Source: Chitinophaga sp. SYP-B3965
GTDB taxonomy: Bacteria > Bacteroidota > Bacteroidia > Chitinophagales > Chitinophagaceae
Length of the DNA stretch: 64,000 nucleotides
Reading direction: 5' to 3'
NCBI RefSeq assembly: GCF_009647655.1
Contig: NZ_WJFD01000007.1
Location: 62,001-126,000, forward strand
Part shown: positions 61,558 to 64,000 of the stretch, in pieces
Layout: every line of letters begins with the position of its first letter
Numbering within the stretch: the first letter of the stretch is position 1
Translations under genes and position numbers: made by a program
The notes under the pieces: generated by a model
Database searches by the model: none
What the model was told of the DNA's origin: nothing
The model's input: only the letters and a program-made list of their open reading frames with translations

Positions 61558-62166
61558 ATGCGTGTATTTGCCGGTCCTAACGGATCTGGTAAGAGCACAC
61601 TTATAAAAGAGGTTCAGCAAATAATAAGGACCGGTGTTTATATTAATGCTGACGACATTGAAAAGTCCGCCAGAGAGAAAAAGTTTGTTAACCTGGGAGA
61701 TTACGGCCTGGAATCCACATCAGAGGCATTTAATGCATACCTGGAATCCTCTACACTATTTGCCAAGGCAAAACAGGAAGGTTTTCGAATGGATCTTTCA
61801 CTTTCCAATAATGTTATCAGAGTAGGAGAAGACACTAATTCATATGAAGCGGCACTTATAGCGGACTATTTACGTAACCTGCTTATAATCAAAGGAGAAA
61901 CCTTTTCCTTTGAAACCGTAATGTCTCATTCCTCAAAGCTGGATACCTTTATTAAGGCGCATAATGCCGGCTTTAAAAATTACCTCTATTTTATTGCAAC
62001 TGATTCTGCTGAGATCAGCGCAAAGAGGGTAGAGGAAAGAGTTGAAAAAGGTGGCCATAATGTAGACACTCAAAAAATTATTGAAAGATATACAAAGTCA
62101 CTTGAGTTATTAAGTGATATGATACCATATTGCCACCGTTGTTATATATCAGCTGGTATCCAGTGA
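61558..62166 (+). CDS. Zeta-toxin-like P-loop kinase, C-terminus frameshifted
   Basis: Starting at the ATG at 61558 (MRVFAGPNGSGKSTLIKEV) this 202-residue ORF has a good Walker A (GPNGSGKST, residues 6-14), VYINADDIEKSA, the FSFETVMSH segment and SAKRVEERVEKGGHNVD, all typical of zeta-like kinases that phosphorylate UDP-GlcNAc or related targets. After RCYI the frame runs into AGIQ and a stop inside a perfect inverted repeat. The other frame then encodes a sensible C-terminus to 62278. The protein therefore lacks about 38 native residues. An ATG at 61531 would add nine residues. Confidence 0.75.
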   Translation: MRVFAGPNGSGKSTLIKEVQQIIRTGVYINADDIEKSAREKKFVNLGDYGLESTSEAFNAYLESSTLFAKAKQEGFRMDLSLSNNVIRVGEDTNSYEAALIADYLRNLLIIKGETFSFETVMSHSSKLDTFIKAHNAGFKNYLYFIATDSAEISAKRVEERVEKGGHNVDTQKIIERYTKSLELLSDMIPYCHRCYISAGIQ

Positions 62167-62186
62167 AACTGGATACCAGCTGATAT
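62146..62186. repeat. Perfect 19-bp inverted repeat at the toxin frameshift
   Basis: ATATCAGCTGGTATCCAGT (62146-62164) and ACTGGATACCAGCTGATAT (62168-62186) are exact reverse complements around GAA. No T-run follows. The premature stop (62164-62166) lies at the loop. Confidence 0.9.
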
Positions 62187-62278
62187 TAGAAATAGAAGAT
62201 AATGAGAAGGTCTTTATCCATAATGACGAAATTCCTACATGGGTGGAAACATATGTACTCAATAAAATAGGCGTTTAG
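62162..62278 (+). pseudogene. Out-of-frame C-terminal remainder of the zeta-like toxin
   Basis: Read in the +1 frame from 62162, this stretch encodes SETGYQLILEIED followed by NEKVFIHNDEIPTWVETYV and LNKIGV, then TAG. The sequence has the composition of a real protein end and lies directly after the stop of the toxin ORF. It has no start codon of its own in a sensible place. It is best read as the original end of the toxin. Confidence 0.7.
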
Positions 62279-62282
62279 AATC

Positions 62283-63314
62283 ATGCAATCCATCTCCCGC
62301 AAAAAAATATTCTTCCCGCTCAACCCGGCCTTCAGGAATTACCTGCGGCTCTATGAAAGGGAAGTGCCTTTGCCCATCTCTTACGAGGAGCTGAAATATT
62401 ATGATAGCGGCATTCCTGTATATGATAAGTTAGGCAAGGACACCCTCTGGGAATCCGTGTTCTACCCGCAGAGCATGACCCCTTCCATCCATGCAGGGCT
62501 CAAACGCATTTACTCCATCCTCAAAGCAGGAGGAAACCAGGCCGCGGAAGAACACCTCCACATAGAACGGATCGACTATTGCACCTTCGGCAATTCCCAC
62601 CCCTTCCGCATCAAGATCGTCAATAACTTCAACGAGGTATACGACTATTTCTATATTAAGATCGCCGATGCCTCCCGCCTTTACGGACTGGAACTGGAAC
62701 ATATTTTGTCCCCTTTCTGGATGAACTTCCTCGTAGATGGTAATACTTTGGTAGAAGAGCACATTGCCGGTGTACCCGGAGATCAGTTTGCCATAGATTA
62801 CATGAACCGCCCGGAATTCAATCCCAAAAGGATCGCCAAAGAATTCGTGAAGTTCAATGAACGCTGCTTCGTGAGGTTACTGGGAGATATGCGTTCCTAT
62901 AATTTCATCTTCGACATCACCCCCGATTTTGATGATGTGCAATTCCGGATCCGCGCTATCGACTTCGACCAGCAATTCTATGAAGGAAAGAAAACCCTCT
63001 ATATGCCACAGTTCTTCAAAGAGAACAGGGTATTTGTGGAACTGGCCATGAAACACCTCAACGCAGAAGTGGTGAAACAATACCAGCAGGAGGAACGTTC
63101 CCTCATTGCCCGCCGTATAAAAGTACAACGGCACAGGATCAAAGACCTCCGGGATGTGATCATGACAGACAGGGTTTCGTTCCCTGAAAAGATAACCCGG
63201 CTGGGAGAAGAACTGGCACAACATTATCATGATCCCGTATTTGCCAAAAGCAAAACCATGGGGGAGATCATTGAAAGAAGCCTGAAACGTTTGCTGGTAG
63301 ATAGCCTGCGATAA
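62283..63314 (+). CDS. Conserved protein with kinase-like fold motifs, 343 aa
   Basis: No family name comes to mind, but the order of motifs resembles the protein-kinase-like fold. A lysine lies in the strand YDYFYIKIADA, a glutamate in the following helix LYGLELEHIL, a hinge-like segment is NTLVEEHIAGVPGDQF, a catalytic-loop-like segment is LLGDMRSYNFIFDI, and IRAIDFDQQFY takes the place of the metal-binding DFG/DFD. It has no signal peptide or TM. It lies 30 bp before the mlaE-type permease gene, so a role linked to that transporter is possible. Activity is inferred, not shown. Confidence 0.65.
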   Translation: MQSISRKKIFFPLNPAFRNYLRLYEREVPLPISYEELKYYDSGIPVYDKLGKDTLWESVFYPQSMTPSIHAGLKRIYSILKAGGNQAAEEHLHIERIDYCTFGNSHPFRIKIVNNFNEVYDYFYIKIADASRLYGLELEHILSPFWMNFLVDGNTLVEEHIAGVPGDQFAIDYMNRPEFNPKRIAKEFVKFNERCFVRLLGDMRSYNFIFDITPDFDDVQFRIRAIDFDQQFYEGKKTLYMPQFFKENRVFVELAMKHLNAEVVKQYQQEERSLIARRIKVQRHRIKDLRDVIMTDRVSFPEKITRLGEELAQHYHDPVFAKSKTMGEIIERSLKRLLVDSLR

Positions 63315-63329
63315 GTATGTTAAATCCGT

Positions 63330-63337
63330 TATCTTTG
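63330..63337 (+). promoter_or_regulatory. -7 element TATCTTTG before the MlaE-type gene
   Basis: TATCTTTG fits TAnnTTTG and ends seven bases before the ATG at 63345. It would give a leader of about four bases. Confidence 0.4.
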
Positions 63338-63344
63338 AAAAGTT

Positions 63345-64000
63345 ATGGAGTTTAAATTGTTTTACCATTTTGGCAGGTTCCTGCTGATGCTCAAAGGGAT
63401 GTTCTCCCGCCCGGAGAACATGCGGATGTACTGGAAAGAATTGATGCATCAATGTGTAGAGATCGGCGTAGGGTCGGTAGGGATAGTATTCATTATCTCT
63501 CTCTTCCTGGGTGCGGTAACCACCGTGCAAACGGCTTATCAGCTCACCAGTGGCCTCATTCCTAAATCCACTATCGCACAGATCGTAAGGGATACCATGA
63601 TCATAGAACTGGCGCCCACCATGGTTTGTATCGTACTGGGAGGGGTGGTAGGTTCCAAGATCGCATCTGAGCTGGGAAATATGCGTATCTCCGAACAGAT
63701 AGATGCACAGGAGATCATGGGCATCAATACAAAAGCATACCTGATTGCTCCCAAGATCCTGGCATCGCTGATCACTATCCCCGCGCTGGTGATCATTGCA
63801 GCTTTCCTGGGTATCTGGGGTGGTATGCAAGCTGGTCAATTGAGTGGCATTATCTCTCATGAAGAATTTATGCAGGGCCTCCGTGCCTCGTTTGATGGAT
63901 ACAATGTGTTCTTTGCCCTGAGTAAATCTTACACCTATGCTTTCATTATTTCCAGCATCCCGGCTTATTATGGATATAATGTTACCGGCGGTGCATTGGA
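63345..64000 (+). CDS. mlaE: MlaE-type ABC transporter permease (partial, runs off the window)
   Basis: The frame is open from the ATG at 63345 to the end of the window without a stop. The start reads MEFKLFYHFGRFLLMLKGMF; later segments include IVFIISLFLGAVTTVQTAYQ, ELAPTMVCIVLGGVVGSKIA, ELGNMRISEQIDAQEIMGIN and a P-rich LIAPKILASLITIPALVI. These are diagnostic of the MlaE/YrbE permease family that moves phospholipids between the outer and inner membranes. The ATPase (MlaF) and MCE protein (MlaD) genes are expected just downstream, outside the window. At least 218 residues are present. Confidence 0.92.
   Translation, partial: MEFKLFYHFGRFLLMLKGMFSRPENMRMYWKELMHQCVEIGVGSVGIVFIISLFLGAVTTVQTAYQLTSGLIPKSTIAQIVRDTMIIELAPTMVCIVLGGVVGSKIASELGNMRISEQIDAQEIMGINTKAYLIAPKILASLITIPALVIIAAFLGIWGGMQAGQLSGIISHEEFMQGLRASFDGYNVFFALSKSYTYAFIISSIPAYYGYNVTGGAL

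Noticed and set aside
62877..63860. 327-residue minus-strand ORF across the kinase-like gene and mlaE
   Set aside because: It crosses two well-supported + strand genes and has a composition (His, Gln, Tyr-rich) typical of a shadow frame.
1..64000. CRISPR array, tRNA, rRNA, insertion sequence or integrase
   Set aside because: No spaced direct repeats, tRNA-like cloverleaf, rRNA stretch, terminal inverted repeats with a transposase, or recombinase motif was found by reading; a covariance-model search was not possible.

Overview
The window looks like a chromosomal segment of a Bacteroidota bacterium, most likely a Chitinophaga-type member of the Chitinophagaceae. The reasons are a type IX secretion locus (gldJ, porU, porV and a separate PorP/SprF gene), bacillithiol synthesis (bshA), many Bacteroidota-restricted families (DUF4292, DUF4293, PorP/SprF), repeated TAnnTTTG-type promoter elements, few Shine-Dalgarno sequences, and moderate GC. 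No rRNA, tRNA, CRISPR array, transposase or integrase was seen.

Layout. 0-5 kb: a helix-hairpin-helix protein, a secreted M23 peptidase, a peroxiredoxin fused to a long histone-H1-like Lys/Ala/Pro tail, and two small unknown genes whose 3' ends overlap. 5-11.3 kb: type IX secretion genes, gldJ divergent from porU-porV. 11.4-16.4 kb: a co-directional housekeeping run of ispF, dut, a TPR lipoprotein, a DUF4292 lipoprotein and an EnvC-like M23 protein without catalytic residues. 16.4-18 kb: an AbiEi/AbiEii toxin-antitoxin pair with a perfect palindrome over its promoter; a closely related palindrome forms the bshA terminator beside it. 18-45 kb: mostly housekeeping and envelope genes (bshA, M28 peptidase, RsmI-like methyltransferase, EI24 protein, mpg, PorP, upp, a VWA protein, anmK, adenine deaminase, WYL regulator, 1-Cys peroxiredoxin, S41 peptidase, two pseudouridine synthases, rlmN, thiolase, EamA transporter, ECF sigma factor, uvrA).

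45.3-55 kb is the most unusual region. A tight operon encodes a three-TM protein, a DyP-type haem peroxidase, a small beta-rich protein with a Lys-rich N-terminus, a secreted beta-barrel-like protein, a LuxR-type response regulator and a small unknown. Beyond a terminator lie a clostripain-like (caspase-fold) protease and, 23 bp away and divergent, a propeller-type sensor kinase that lacks its own receiver. I propose these as one regulated module; this is inference from arrangement. It is followed by an ANT(6)-like nucleotidyltransferase, a P-loop kinase-like protein, a DUF6345 protein with a possible His/Cys dyad, and a lipoprotein partner.

58-64 kb: DUF4293, the bifunctional malic enzyme maeB, a putative antitoxin with a zeta-like toxin whose C-terminus appears to have been frameshifted by formation of a perfect 19-bp inverted repeat, a protein with kinase-like fold motifs, and the start of an MlaE-type permease that runs off the window end. 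A dispersed 27-bp repeat sits just downstream of three minus-strand genes.
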